64,000 nt of DNA from Trifolium pratense (taxonomy: Eukaryota; Streptophyta; Magnoliopsida; Fabales; Fabaceae): assembly GCF_020283565.1 (NCBI RefSeq), contig NC_060065.1, positions 28,136,409 to 28,200,408 of the forward strand. The letters run 5' to 3'. The notes beneath the pieces are model-generated. The model was not told where the DNA came from. It was given only the letters and a program-made list of their open reading frames with translations, and searched no databases. How positions within the stretch are numbered: the first letter of the stretch is position 1; every line of letters starts with the position of its first letter. This document shows, piece after piece, positions 47,310 to 60,370 of the stretch. A program made the position numbers and the translations under genes.

Positions 47310-50300
47310 TTATGTTATATTACGGAAGACTTCCTTATAGACCACATTCGAAGTCTTAGTCGTATCTTCACCGTCGTCATCGATGATCAATATTTTTAAT
47401 CCTTTTCTAGAAGTAACTCTTGAAATTGCAAGATACAACTGACCATGTGAAAACACTGGCGACGAAAGATATATCCCAACATGCTTTAAAGATTGTCCCT
47501 GACTCTTATTAATAGTCCTCAAAAGAAATCATTATAGGAAATTGTCTCCGTTGAAATTTAAAAGGAATTCTCACCTCAGATGATGTCAGAGAAAATCTAG
47601 GTATGAAAACCTGATCACCAATATTACTTCATGAAATAATTTTTCCTTCAAGAGCACGTTTTCCCAATCTCATAATAATAAGTCTTGTTCCATTGCATAA
47701 TCATAATTTTTTATTCAAATTTCTTAATAGTGTAACGACCCAATTTTCAAATTATTAATTTTTATGTGTTAAAACATTTTATTAACGTAGAATTTTAATT
47801 AAGTTAATAACTTGAGTTATTTACCGAGTACTTTAGTTATTAAGCGAGTAGTGAGAGATAACGTGTTATTGGGCCAAGCCAACTGGGCTTGAGGCCCAAT
47901 GGGCCTTGTGTGTGTGTGGGGTGCCATATGGCCATGAGTGGGAGAGAAATTCATTATTCTCTTTTGTTCTTGTGAGTTCTTGAGAGAAGGGAGAGCTTGG
48001 GAGCTAGGGCAAGAAGAAGAGCTAGAGATTCAAGATCTTTTCATCGAGTTTTCTTCGAATCCAGGTATGAGAGTAGGTTCCATAATCGTGGGTGACCCGA
48101 GGAAGGGGAGAATGTCGATTTCTCCTCACCCGAACTTTCTTCACCCCATTTTCGTTTTAGCTTAGAACGGATTTTCTTGATGGAAATCGTTCCTAAGGTT
48201 CTTAATATGTTTAACATGCTTTTAACATGATTAATGAACGGATTTAAGGGTTAAAAACGAGTTTTATAAGAGATTAAACTCAAGAACTTTGTGTTCTTGA
48301 GAGTTTTGATGAAAAAGTGTTCAATCTTTACTTTTTCGATGTTTATGATGTAGATCTGATAAATGAACTGTCCTTTTGTGTTTATCTATGTTTGTTATGT
48401 TTGAATACAAACTCTTTTGGGATTTATAACATGAAAAATGGGATTTTTGGGTGATTTGGTGTAGAAAACGCAAGTTTTGAACTGTCCTGACAGGAGGCAC
48501 TCGCTAGGCCTTCGCTCAGCGAACGTGTGGCGAACAGCTCGCCACGAGCAGGTGTCTTCCTGGCGTTGTTCGCTTAGGCTCGCTAAGCCTTCGCTCAGCG
48601 AATAGTTCGCTGATGTTCGCTGATGCTCGCTATGAGTTAGCATTTCTCTAGTAGCGTTCGCTGATGCTCGCTACCCTTCGCTTAGCGAACAGTACTGGAC
48701 CTGCAACTTTTTGTTAATGTTTGTAAGTGTAATTAGGCACTTGTAACATGGTTTAATGATATTCTTACATGATTGTTGATGCATGTTGATGCTTATAATG
48801 CTCATTGCTAATCGTTAATTGATTGTTAATCATGTATGAAGTATAAATGAAGAATATTAAGGTTTTGTTAAATCTTAATGATGAAGTATGTTGGATAGTG
48901 TTCCATATAGTAAATGAAGAGCTTTATGCTATATAATTGTGAGTGAATTCATGAAAAACATATACATGCATTCATGAATTAAATAGGATATTGGATATTC
49001 CAATAAAGAAGTATATCGGATTATATTTATCCGATAAAGAAGGATATTAGAGGTGAGATACTCTAATAAAGAAGATGGTACCACATGCATTAGAAATGTC
49101 TAGGGTGACATTCATGAAGTTGAAGCATTAGAGTCGCATTAGGCTATGTGTGCATTTTATGATAAATGATATGTGACACATGTTTGGCTAATTGTGGTAT
49201 TTGATAATTGATAATTGATTGTGTGAGTATTCGATTATATGTGTTTATGTACTTATAATGGAATGATAGATGTTGATGAATATGTATAGATGTATGATAT
49301 ATGCATGAATATTGAGAAGTGTTTAAGTACCGTTTTACTTACACTTATATTTTGATTATGTGATCTAACTCTCATGCTTTGTGTTATGTGCTGGACCGTT
49401 GGGGGTTCAGATTCTCAGGTTGAGGATCCCGATCAGAGTTAGAGGATTGCTCGTGCTCGTGGTAGTGCGCTTTTTGGTGAGGAGTTTAGCTTAGACTACT
49501 CCTTAGATATATTTTGTATATCTTTTTGATGGGTTGTATAGAATTGCTCTGATTAGGTTTTACTGTGTCGGGTTATTCGAATTGAATTGTATTAAGCCCG
49601 TGATGGCATACTTAACTTTGCTAATCCTATCTTTTGTTGTAAACATAATATCCTTGTTGTTGATATGGCCTAGAGCCTAGGGATATTATGTGAACAATTA
49701 TGTTGATTGTATGATATGCACTATGTTTAATTATTTGTTTTTAATTTCCGCTGTGCTAGCATGACGCGTTTATGCCGTGATTTCGTATTATAACATGTGA
49801 CGCCTGAATTTTCTTAAGTGTTTTATTTATTTATATTTAACAAATTCTCGTTAAGGGGTTTGGGTGTTACAAATAGCATAACTGAAACTCCAACTTTAAG
49901 TCTCAACTTGTGATTTGGAAGTCCCGACGTAGAAATCGTGTTCAAAAATTTGGGAGTATGAACATCATCCACTGTTTGACCGTCTATATTTTGTGTGAGT
50001 GGAGTATCATAACTCAAATATGTTTTTTCTTCACCAGGAATTAAATCCAACATATAATCATTTATTGTGTCGACTATTGAATTTTTAGGAGCTAGTATAG
50101 CTCTATTTTGGAAATATGTTATATCGTTCATGTTTCGTAAAAGTTGGGGATAGGTGCTTTCAACGATAGAAGCAAGAGGATCACCTGAATTTGGAATCAA
50201 TAAATCTGATGGAATGGCAAGTTCTAAATCATCATCGTTGTCATCTCCAATTTCTCCATCGCCAACACCCAAAACTCATTCAGAAAACAAACGTCTACAC

Positions 50301-51378
50301 TCGAAGCACCACCGTGAAGCATCATGTTTTTACTCAATGTTAAAACTTCACAAAAATTCCAAAGAACCGAAGAATTAATAGTAGCATGAACAACTTCTGG
50401 CCTTGTACCTTTGGGTATTACTGGTAGAATTTGTATAAAATTTCCGCCAAAAACAACAACTTTTCCAACGAAGGGAATGTGTTTATTTTTTTCATCAACA
50501 GACTTGAGAATATCTTTTAAAGTTCGATCAACAACTTCGAAACAGTGTTTGTGCATCATTGGTGCTTCGAAACAGTGCTTTTTGTATTAATAGCGCCAAA
50601 GGGCTTTTAGGAACTATGGTACATGTTGAAAACTCGTCAACATTTAGAGGAATACAAAACCTTGAATGTGCTGTTCTACCGCCAGGTATAAGCAATGCAG
50701 CGATCCCACTTGAGGCAACTGTTAAAACTATCTCACCTTTTAAGCGTAATGCGGCTGACATGGTCCTCCAGATAAATGTTTTCCCTGTACCGCCATAACC
50801 ATAAATACTGGTTTGAGGAAAACCAATATATGAGCATGTGGCAGTCCATGTTTTTGAAACTCAATAGTATATATAACTGTAAAAAAAAAATAGAATTAAA
50901 ATTAATGCCAAATAGTTCATATACAATTAAAATTTAAAAGTTAATTGGACCAATTATACCAACTATATAAAAGGATGAAAAATAAGATTTGTAAAATTAA
51001 CTGTTTACGTGCTCTAATTTCACCAAATATTTTTCCTTTCTTGATCTCCTTAATCAAACGGTCAACTTTGATCTTGAAAATTCTGCTCGATAAATCCGGT
51101 CTATCTTCTGGCTTAAGATTGCACGGTTTCAAAAAGTCAACTACTTCAGGCCATTCATAATTACATGTAAAGGTGATGAATAAATCAGGATAATCAATCC
51201 ATCCACAAATTGCCATAGCATCCTGATAATTTTGAATCATGTACCTTGGTCCTCCTGCAAAAGATGATGGCAACACCACTCTTTTTCCCATTGTAGATGA
51301 ATCAGTCTCTCCTCTAAGAATTGCCTCACGGAGGCCCTTATACATATCAGCCCTTACATCCTTTTGGTGATCTGACAT
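47310..51378 (-). pseudogene. RepHel fragments of Helitron unit 2
   Basis: Order on the minus strand: Helitron-like N-terminal/Rep region 51378-50941 (MSDHQKDVRADMYKGLREAI.., FITFTCNYEWPE), a probable intron, an exon with the HUH motif as GLPHAHIL (about 50828-50847), then an abrupt join to the helicase just after Walker A (about 50815-50761), helicase pieces to 49877, the solo LTR, and helicase C-terminus 47725-47310 (INKSQGQSLKHVG). The Walker B segment has been replaced by a copy of 'cttcgaaacagtg' at about 50566. Several frame changes are present. It cannot make an active transposase. Confidence 0.85.
47731..49871 (+). mobile_element. Tekay-like solo LTR in Helitron unit 2
   Basis: TGTAACGACCC..GGGTGTTACA, 2141 bp, with TSD AATAG at 47726-47730 and 49872-49876. 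It is in opposite orientation to the related LTR at 25781-27899. It interrupts the helicase gene. Confidence 0.95.
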
Positions 51379-52408
51379 ATCAGCCCTTACATATCAGCCC
51401 TTATACATATCAATTTCAGGAATAAAGATAATAAATCACAAAACAGAATGAAAGTTTATACACACCTCTGAGTAAATTAAGTCGAATTGTGGTGAAGTTG
51501 TTAACATAGACATTGAAATGTGAAAGATGTTTTTTTTTTTAATAGATTTCAATATTGTTGCAGGTGTTATAGTATGAAAATATATATATAACTTTCCAAA
51601 TCACACGTGATAATAACTTTCCAAATCTCACATGATAATTATTCTCTAAATTTATGATCTGGTAGAAAAAAAATCGTTGACCAGGAAAGGCATAAAATAT
51701 TTCGTGATGAATAATATAGTCAACAATAATTTTGATATGATATACTTTTAAAATTGATGAAGCATTTTAAATAAAAAATAATTTCTTTTATCAAATTAGT
51801 TGCATCTGACAAAAAAATAAAATAAAACATCTATTTATACGTACCTAAAAATTTTATAGTTTTGCAAAATTGCACAACCAATATGACCAGAGTCAAATTG
51901 TCAGAATTTGCAAACACGTTATCAAGCTTATTAGCATAATCACCCAAATAGAACAGTGAATACGGTTAGATCTACAAAAAACAATAAGGAATGTTAATAA
52001 ATATAAAGGAAATTATTGACGGTGCTTATCAATTATTGCACATAATTTTAATCACAATTGGTATACTTGACATAGTGGTTGGAAATATTGTCTTGCACTG
52101 AAGGGTCGAGGGTTCGAATCCAAGTCAAGACAAAATTGTATTATTTTTTAATAAAAATTGCAAGATAAAATGGAGGGAAAACAGGGAAAACAAATTAGGG
52201 TTTAGAGTTTGCTTGTGTATACAAGCTTATAATATAAAAGATATACTAAAACATCGACCCGTGCGGTGCACGAGTCTGATTAGCTGTAAAATATATAATG
52301 ATTAAATAAGATATGATAATTCCAATAATGTAAGGTATATGAAAAAAGTTGAGTAACATTAAATGATAGTTCAACAATAATTTTGGATAAATATTCATAC
52401 AAAGAAAA

Positions 52409-55400
52409 TTATGTTATATTACGGAAGACTTCCTTATAGACCACATTCGAAGTCTTAGTCGTATCTTCACCGTCGTCATCAATGATCAATATTTTTAATC
52501 CTTTTCTAGAAGTAACTCTTGAAATTGCAAGATACAACTGACCATGTGAAAACACTGGCGACGAAAGATATATCCCAACATGCTTTAACGATTGTCCCTG
52601 ACTCTTATTAATAATCCTCAAAAGAAATCATTATAGGAAATTGTCTCCGTTGAAATTTAAAAGGAATTCTCACCTCAGATGATGTCAGAGAAAATCTAGG
52701 TATGAAAACCTGATCACCAATATTACTTCATGAAATAATTTTTCCTTCAAGAGCACGTTTTCCCAATCTCATAATAATAAGTCTTGTTCCATTGCATAAT
52801 CCTAATTTTTTATTCAAATTTCTTAATAGTGTAACGACCCAATTTTCAAATTATTAATTTTTATGTGTTAAAACATTTTATTAACGTAGAATTTTAATTA
52901 AGTTAATAACTTGAGTTATTTACCGAGTACTTTAGTTATTAAGCGAGTAGTGAGAGTTAACGTGTTATTGGGCCAAGCCAACTGGGCTTGAGGCCCAATG
53001 GGCCTTGTGTGTGTGTGGGGCGCCATATGGCCATGAGTGGGAGAGAAATTCATTATTCTCTTTTGTTCTTGTGAGTTCTTGAGAGAAGGGAGAGCTTGGG
53101 AGCTAGGGCAAGAAGAAGAGCTAGAGATTCAAGATCTTTTCATCGAGGTTTCTTTGAATCCAGGTATGAGAGTAGGTTCCATAATCGTGGGTGACCCGAG
53201 GAAGGGGAGAATGTCGATTTCTCCTCACCCGAACTTTCTTCACCCCATTTTCGTTTTAGCTTAGAACGGATTTTCTTGATGGAAATCGTTCCTAAGGTGC
53301 TTAATATGTTTAACATGCTTTTAACATGATTAATGAAAGGATTTAAGGGTTAAAAACGAGTTTTATAAGAGATTAAACTCAAGAACTTTGTGTTCTTGAG
53401 AGTTTTGATGAAAAATTGTTCAATCTTTACTTTTTCGATGTTTATGATGTAGATCTGATAAATGAACTGTCCTTTTGTGTTTATCTATGTTTGTTATGTT
53501 TGAATACAAACTCTTTTGAGATTTATAACATGAAAAATGGGATTTTTGGGTGATTTGGTGTAGAAAACGCAAGTTTTGAACTGTCCTGACAGGAGGCACT
53601 CGCTAGGCCTTCGCTCAGCGAACGTGTGGCGAACAGCTCGCCACGAGCAGGTGTCTTCCTGGCGTTGTTCGCTTAGGCTCGCTAAGCCTTCGCTCAGCGA
53701 ATAGTTCGCTGATGTTCGCTAATGCTCGCTATGAGTTAGCATTTCTCTGGTAGCGTTCGCAGATGCTCGCTACCCTTCGCTTAGCGAACAGTACTGGACC
53801 TGCAACTTTTTGTTAATGTTTGTAAGTGTAATTAGGCACTTGTAACATGGTTTAATGGTATTCTTACATGATTGTTGATGCATGTTGATGCTTATAATGC
53901 TCATTGCTAATCGTTAATTGATTGTTAATCATGTATGAAGTATAAATGAAGAATATTAAGGTTTTGTTAAATCTTAATGATGAAGTATGTTGGATAGTGT
54001 TCCACATAGTAAATGAAGAGCTTTATGCTATATAATTGTGAGTGAATTCATGAAAAACATATACATGCATTCATGAATTAAATAAGATATTGGATATTCC
54101 AATAAAGAAGTATATCGGATTATATTTATCCGATAAAGAAGGATATTAGAGGTGAGATACTCTAATAAAGAAGATGGTACCACATGCATTAGAAATGCCT
54201 AGGGTGACATTCATGAAGTTGAAGCATTAGAGTCGCATTAGGCTATGTGTGCATTTTATGATAAATGATATGTGACACATGTTTGGCTAATTGTGGTATT
54301 TGATAATTGATAATTGATTGTGTGAGTATTCGATTATATGTGTTTATGTACTTATAATGGAATGATAGATGTTGATGAATATGTATAGATGTATGATATA
54401 TGCATGAATATTGAGAAGTGTTTAAGTACCGTTTTACTTACACTTATATTTTGATTATGTGATCTAACTCTCATGCTTTGTGTTATGTGCTGGACCGTTG
54501 GGGGTTCAGATTCTCAGGTTGAGGATCCCGATCAGAGTTAGAGGATTGCTCGTGCTCGTGGTAGTGCGCTTTTTGGTGAGGAGTTTAGCTTAGACTACTC
54601 CTTAGATATATTTTGTATATCTTTTTGATGGGTTGTATAGAATTGCTCTGATTAGGTTTTACCGTGTCGGGTTATTCGAATTGAATTGTATTAAGCCCGT
54701 GATGGCATACTTAACTTTGCTAATCCTATCTTTTGTTGTAAACATAATATCCTTGTTGTTGATATGGCCTAGAGCCTAGGGATATTATGTGAACAATTAT
54801 GTTGATTGTATGATATGCACTATGTTTAATTATTTGTTTTTAATTTCCGCTGTGCTAGCATGACGCGTTTATGCCGTGATTTCGTATTATAACATGTGAC
54901 GCCTGAATTTTCTTAAGTGTTTTATTTATTTATATTTAACAAATTCTCGTTAAGGGGTTTGGGTGTTACAAATAGCATAACTGAAACTCCAACTTTAAGT
55001 CTCAACTTGTGATTTGGAAGTCCCGACGTAGAAATCGTGTTCAAAAATTTGGGAGTATGAACATCATCCACTGTTTGACCGTCTATATTTTGTGTGAGTG
55101 GAGTATCATAACTCAAATATGTTTTTTCTTCACCAGGAATTAAATCCAACATATAATCATTTATTGTGTCGACTATTGAATTTTTAGGAGCTAGTATAGC
55201 TCTATTTTGGAAATATGTTATATCGTTCATGTTTCGTAAAAGTTGGGGATAGGTGCTTTCAACGATAGAAGCAAGAGGATCACCTGAATTTGGAATCAAT
55301 AAATCTGATGGAATGGCAAGTTCTAAATCATCATCGTTGTCATCTCCAATTTCTCCATCGCCAACACCCAAAACTCATTCAGAAAACAAACGTCTACACT

Positions 55401-56478
55401 CGAAGCACCACCGTGAAGCATCATGTTTTTACTCAATGTTAAAACTTCACAAAAATTCCAAAGAACCGAAGAATTAATAGTAGCATGAACAACTTCTGGC
55501 CTTGTACCTTTGGGTATTACTAGTAGAATTTGTCTAAAATTTCCGCCAAAAACAACAACTTTTCCAACGAAGGGAATGTGTTTATTTTTTTCATCAACAG
55601 ACTTGAGAATATCTTTTAAAGTTCGATCAACAACTTCGAAACAGTGTTTGTGCATCATTGGTGCTTCGAAACAGTGCTTTTTGTATTAATAGCGCCAAAG
55701 GGCTTTTAGGAACTATGGTACATGTTGAAAACTCGTCAACATTTAGAGGAATACAAAACCTTGAATGTGTTGTTCTACCGCCAGGTATAAGCAATGTAGC
55801 GATCCCACTTAAGGCAACTGTTAAAACTATCTCACCTTTTAAGCGTAATGCGGCTGACATGGTCCTCCAGATAAATGTTTTCCCTGTACCGCCATAACCA
55901 TAAATACTGGTTTGAGGAAAACCAATATATGAGCATGTGGCAGTCCACGTTTTTGAAACTCAATAGTATATATAACTGTAAAAAAAAAAATAGAATTAAA
56001 ATTAATGCCAAATAGTTCATATACAATTGAAATTTAAAAGTTAATTGGACCAATTATACCAACTATATAAAAGGATGAAAAATAAGATTTGTAAAATTAA
56101 CTATTTACGTGCTCTAATTTCACCAAATATTTTTCCTTTCTTGATCTCCTTTATCAAACGGTCAACTTTGATCTTGAAAATTCTGCTCGATAAATTCGGT
56201 CTATCTTCTGGCTTAAGATTGCACGGTTTCAAAAAGTCAACTACTTCAGGCCATTCATAATTACATGTAAATGTGATGAATAAATCAGGATAATCAATCC
56301 ATCCACAAATTGCCATAGCATCCTGATAATTTTGAATCATGTACCTTGGTCCTCCTGCAAAAGATGATGGCAACACCACTCTTTTTCCCATTGTAGATGA
56401 ATCAGTCTCTCCTCTAAGAATTGCCTCACGGAGGCCCTTATACATATCAACCCTTACATCCTTTTGGTGATCTGACAT
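52409..56478 (-). pseudogene. RepHel fragments of Helitron unit 3
   Basis: Same arrangement and same lesions as unit 2: Rep region 56478-56101, HUH exon at about 55927-55946, join to Walker A, missing Walker B, solo LTR, and C-terminus 52621-52409. A few substitutions separate the two copies (for example RADMYK / RVDMYK). Confidence 0.85.
52830..54970 (+). mobile_element. Tekay-like solo LTR in Helitron unit 3
   Basis: 2141 bp, TSD AATAG at 52825-52829 and 54971-54975, at the same position in the helicase as in unit 2. It differs from that copy by scattered substitutions only, so it was copied with the unit rather than inserted twice. Confidence 0.95.
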
Positions 56479-57166
56479 ATCAGCCCTTACATATCAGCCC
56501 TTATACATATCAATTTCAGGAATAAAGATAATAAATCACAAAACATAATGAAAGTTTATACACACCTCTGAGTAAATTAAGTCGAATTGTGGTGAAGTTG
56601 TTAACATGAGACATTGAAATGTGAAAGATGTTTTTTTTTTTAATAGATTTCAATATTGTTGCAGGTATTATAGTATGAAAATATATATATAACTTTCCAA
56701 ATCACACATGATAATAACTTTCCAAATCTCACATGATAATTATTCTCTAAATTTATGATCTGGTAGAAAAAAAATCGTTGATCAGGAAAGGCATAAAAAT
56801 ATTTCGTGATGAATAATATAGTCAACAATAATTTTGATATGATATACTTTTAAAATTGATGAAGCATTTTAAATAAAAAATAATTTCTTTTATCAAATTA
56901 GTTGCATCTGACAAAAAAATAAAATAAAACATCTATTTATACGTACCTAAAAATTTTATAGTTTTGTAAAATTGCACAACCAATATGACCAGAGTCAAAT
57001 TGTCAGAATTTGCAAACACGTTATCAAGCTTATTAGCATAATCACCCAAATAGAACAGTGAATACGGTTAGATCTACAAAAAACAATAAGGAATGTTAAT
57101 AAATATAAAGGAAATTATTGACGGTGCTTATCAATTATTGCACATAATTTTAATCACAATTGGTAT

Positions 57167-60100
57167 TGAACATACCAATTGTGATTAGACTCAAGGCAGG
57201 GGATAATTACATTGAGGACATTAATGATATTGAACATCATGTGTTAAATTTTTACAAAGAATTATTTGCTAGTAACAATAATTGTGCTCCTACTAATATT
57301 ATTGAGCGCACTATACCTCATCTTATAACTGTTGCAGATAATGATATGATGACCAAAATTCCTTCTTTTGAAGAAGTTAAGCAAGCTGTTTTTAATATGG
57401 ATGGTTCTTCTTCACCCGGCCCTGATGGTTTTGGGGGATGTTTTTTTCAAAATTATTGGGATATTGTTGGCAGTGATGTTGTGGCCTCGGTCACTCAATT
57501 CTTTAGTCAAGGTTGGATTTTACCCAATCTGAATTCAAGTCATGTGGCTATTGTTCCTAAATTTCCAGGCGCGGATACTATTGAAAATTTTAGACCAATC
57601 GCGGTGGCAAATTTTCAATTCAAAATTATTACAAAAATTTTGGCGGATAGACTTGCGGTGATTGCTCCTAAAATTGTTTCAGAACATCAAAGAGGGTTTG
57701 TACAAGGAAGACACATTTATGAATGCATTTGTATAGCCTCCGAGGCCATTAACATGTTGGACAAAAAATCTTTCGGTGGTAATATGGCTATGAAAATAGA
57801 CATTAAAAAGGCTTTTGATACTTTAGATTGGAGTTTCCTTCTCAAAGTACTACAGGCTTTTGGCTTTAATCATAAATTTTGTTCTTGGATTTCCACTATT
57901 CTTCATTCTGCAAAATTGTCACTCTTGATTAATGGTAAAACTGTTGGCTTTTTCGGCTGTTCTAGAGGAGTCAGACAAGGGGACCCCTTATCCCCTCTTC
58001 TTTTTTGTATTGCAGAAGAAGTGTTGAGCAGACATCTTTCTCTTCTTGTGGATGCTAACAAGTTAAGTTGCATTACTTCAGGTAGAACTATTCTTCCTAG
58101 CCACTCTTTTTTTGCTGATGACTTGATGATTTTTTGTAAAGCTACTAAAAAAAATGCTAGAAACATTCATGATTTGTTGGAAGAATATGGTGCTAACTCG
58201 GGCCAGAGGGTTAGTCCTCATAAGAGCAAACTTTATGGAGGCTCTATTAGTCCTACCAGATTAAATACTTTGTCCAATACTCTTGGATTTTCTTTGGGTT
58301 CATTACCTTTTGACTATCTTGGAGTTCCTATCTTTAAAGGGAAGCCCAAAAACATTCATCTTCAGGCTTTAGCAGATAGAGTCAAATCTAAACTTGCTTC
58401 TTGGAAGGGTCATTCTTTGTCTATGATGGGAAGAGTTCAACTTGTTAATTCTGTGATTCATGGCATGTTGACTTATAGCTTCAAGGTCTATATCTGGCCT
58501 AAAGGTTTGATTAAGCAGATGGATCGTTGTATTAGAAATTTTATTTGGTCTGGAAATGTAGATAAGAAGAAATTGGTCTCTCTATCTTGGGACAAAGTTT
58601 GTACTCCTACTTCAGCTGGTGGTCTTGGGTTGAGAAAACTAAAAGACATGAACAAAGCTGGTTGTCTTAAACTTTGTTGGGACTTAATCAAATCTGACAA
58701 ACAATGGGCTATCACTCTTAAAAGCAGATTTTTTTCGTAATTCTAGCCCCATCAATCATGCGATTTCATCATCTATTTGGTCAAGTTTGAAAAATGTTTT
58801 ACATTTGGTTCGTGATCATAGTATTTGGCAAATTGGTAATGGTTTATCTACTTCATTTTGGAATGATAATTGGCTTGGTTACAAATTAAAAGACTTAATT
58901 TTAGAGCCACTTCCTAATCCTATTTCGCATCTAGTGAATGCCAAAGTTGCAGAAGTCGTTCATAATCAAGTTTGGGCTTTACCTGAAATTTTTAAACAAC
59001 AATTTCCTATTATTACTTGTGATATTCATGCTCTTTCTCTCCCATCCATATCGGAACCAGACGAATTAGTATGGGAAGATTCTATCTCTGGAGAATTGAC
59101 TTTTAAACTTGCATATTCTTGTGATATGCAGCCCCCTCAATGTATCGGCTGGACCAAGTTCATCTGGAAACTGTTTATTCCTCCTTCTAGATCTTTAGTT
59201 GCTTGGAGAATTATGCACAATGTTATTGCCACTGATGATAACTTGATCAAAAGAGGCCTCACGATTGTTTCTTGTTGCAGTCTTTGTGGTAGTAGTTACG
59301 AAACTGTTACTCATTTGTTCTTGCGCTGCCCCTTTATAATGCAGTATTGGAACTGGTTATCTTCTTTGCTAGGCATGCCTCTTGATCTCTCAAATTTTGA
59401 TTCCCTTCTTGGCATATGTAACAAAGGTTGGAGTCCTCAATTACATGATCTCATTATTGCAGCCATTGTCAATATTTTATGGAAGGTCTGGAAATGCAGG
59501 AACAATGTCAGATTTAATGATATTTATCCCTATTTTTCTCGTGATCTGATCTATGTGAAAAGTCTTATTCATCAAGCAGCCCATTATTCCAAAGGTCACA
59601 TGTACTCATCTATAAAAGAATTTTCTATCCTCAAGCATTTTGGTGTTGATTGTCATCCTCCCCCTCCGCCATCTATTAAACAAGTCAATTGGATCATGCC
59701 TCCTAGTTTTTGGGTGAAGTGCAATACTGATGGAGCCTCTAGAGGTTCTCCAGGTATTTCTTCTTGTGGTGGCATCTTTAGAGACCATCTTGGTACTTTT
59801 TTAGGTGCATTTTCGGCTAACATTGGTGTTGCAACCTCTCTTTATGCTGAAATTTGCGCTGCAATTTATGCTATTGAATTTGCTTCTGCTAAAGGATGGA
59901 CCCGTCTTTGGCTTGAATGTGACTCTATCCTCTTAGTTCAAGCTTTCACTAATGTGAATGTGGTCCCTTGGAAGCTGAAGGTTAAATGGAAAAATTGTCT
60001 TCATATTGTTAGGAATTTTCGTTTTAGATTTTCTCATATTTATAGAGAAGGAAATACTTGTGCAGACAGATTAGCTAATGCGGGTTTTTTTGTTGATGGG

Positions 60101-60370
60101 TTAGTCTGGTGGGATCAATTACCAAGTTGCTCTAGAGAGAGTTTCTTTAGAGATAGAGTTGGTTTGTCTAATTATCGCTTTCGTTAATCTTGTTTTGGTG
60201 GGTTTGGTTTATGCCCCCCCCACCCTTTCTTTTGTTTTTTCATTCTAATAATACTTTTGGTGAGATGGTAGAGGAGTGGTAGTTCATTGAGGTGCCAACA
60301 TAGTTGGGATGTCGATGACTTACTATGATGCCATGCTCTCCATTTTTGAAAAAAAAAAAAAAAAAAAAAA
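57167..60370 (+). mobile_element. 5'-truncated L1-type LINE
   Basis: Flanked by the 13 bp duplication tcacaattggtat (57154-57166 and 60371-60383). It ends in a ~20 bp A run (60349-60370). The 5' part (ORF1 and endonuclease) is missing. The left ~20 bp are an inverted copy of target sequence (see findings). It interrupts the tRNA-like module of Helitron unit 3. Confidence 0.93.
57188..60187 (+). pseudogene. LINE reverse transcriptase / RNase H, one frameshift
   Basis: Frame 57160-58740 carries the RT domain: SSPGPDGFGG, FRPIAVANFQFK, GFVQGRHI, MKIDIKKAFDTLDW, GVRQGDPLSPLLF and the catalytic FADDLMIF near 58108-58131. A run of seven T at about 58730-58736 shifts the frame and gives TAA. The next frame (to 60187) holds the zinc-binding RT tail (LVAWRIMHN..CSLCGSSYETVTHLFLRC) and an RNase H domain with NTDGASRG, AEICAAIYA, LECDS and NTCADRLAN. 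Apart from that single shift and the missing N-terminus the coding region is open, so the insertion is not very old. Confidence 0.92.

Larger units (their letters stand above)
47147..52241 (-). mobile_element. Helitron unit 2 (with solo LTR)
   Basis: CTAG at 47147-47150, hairpin CGTGC..GCACG at about 47160-47174, and right end GA at 52240-52241. 5095 bp including the 2141 bp solo LTR. It aligns end to end with unit 3 (offset 5099 bp). Confidence 0.88.
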
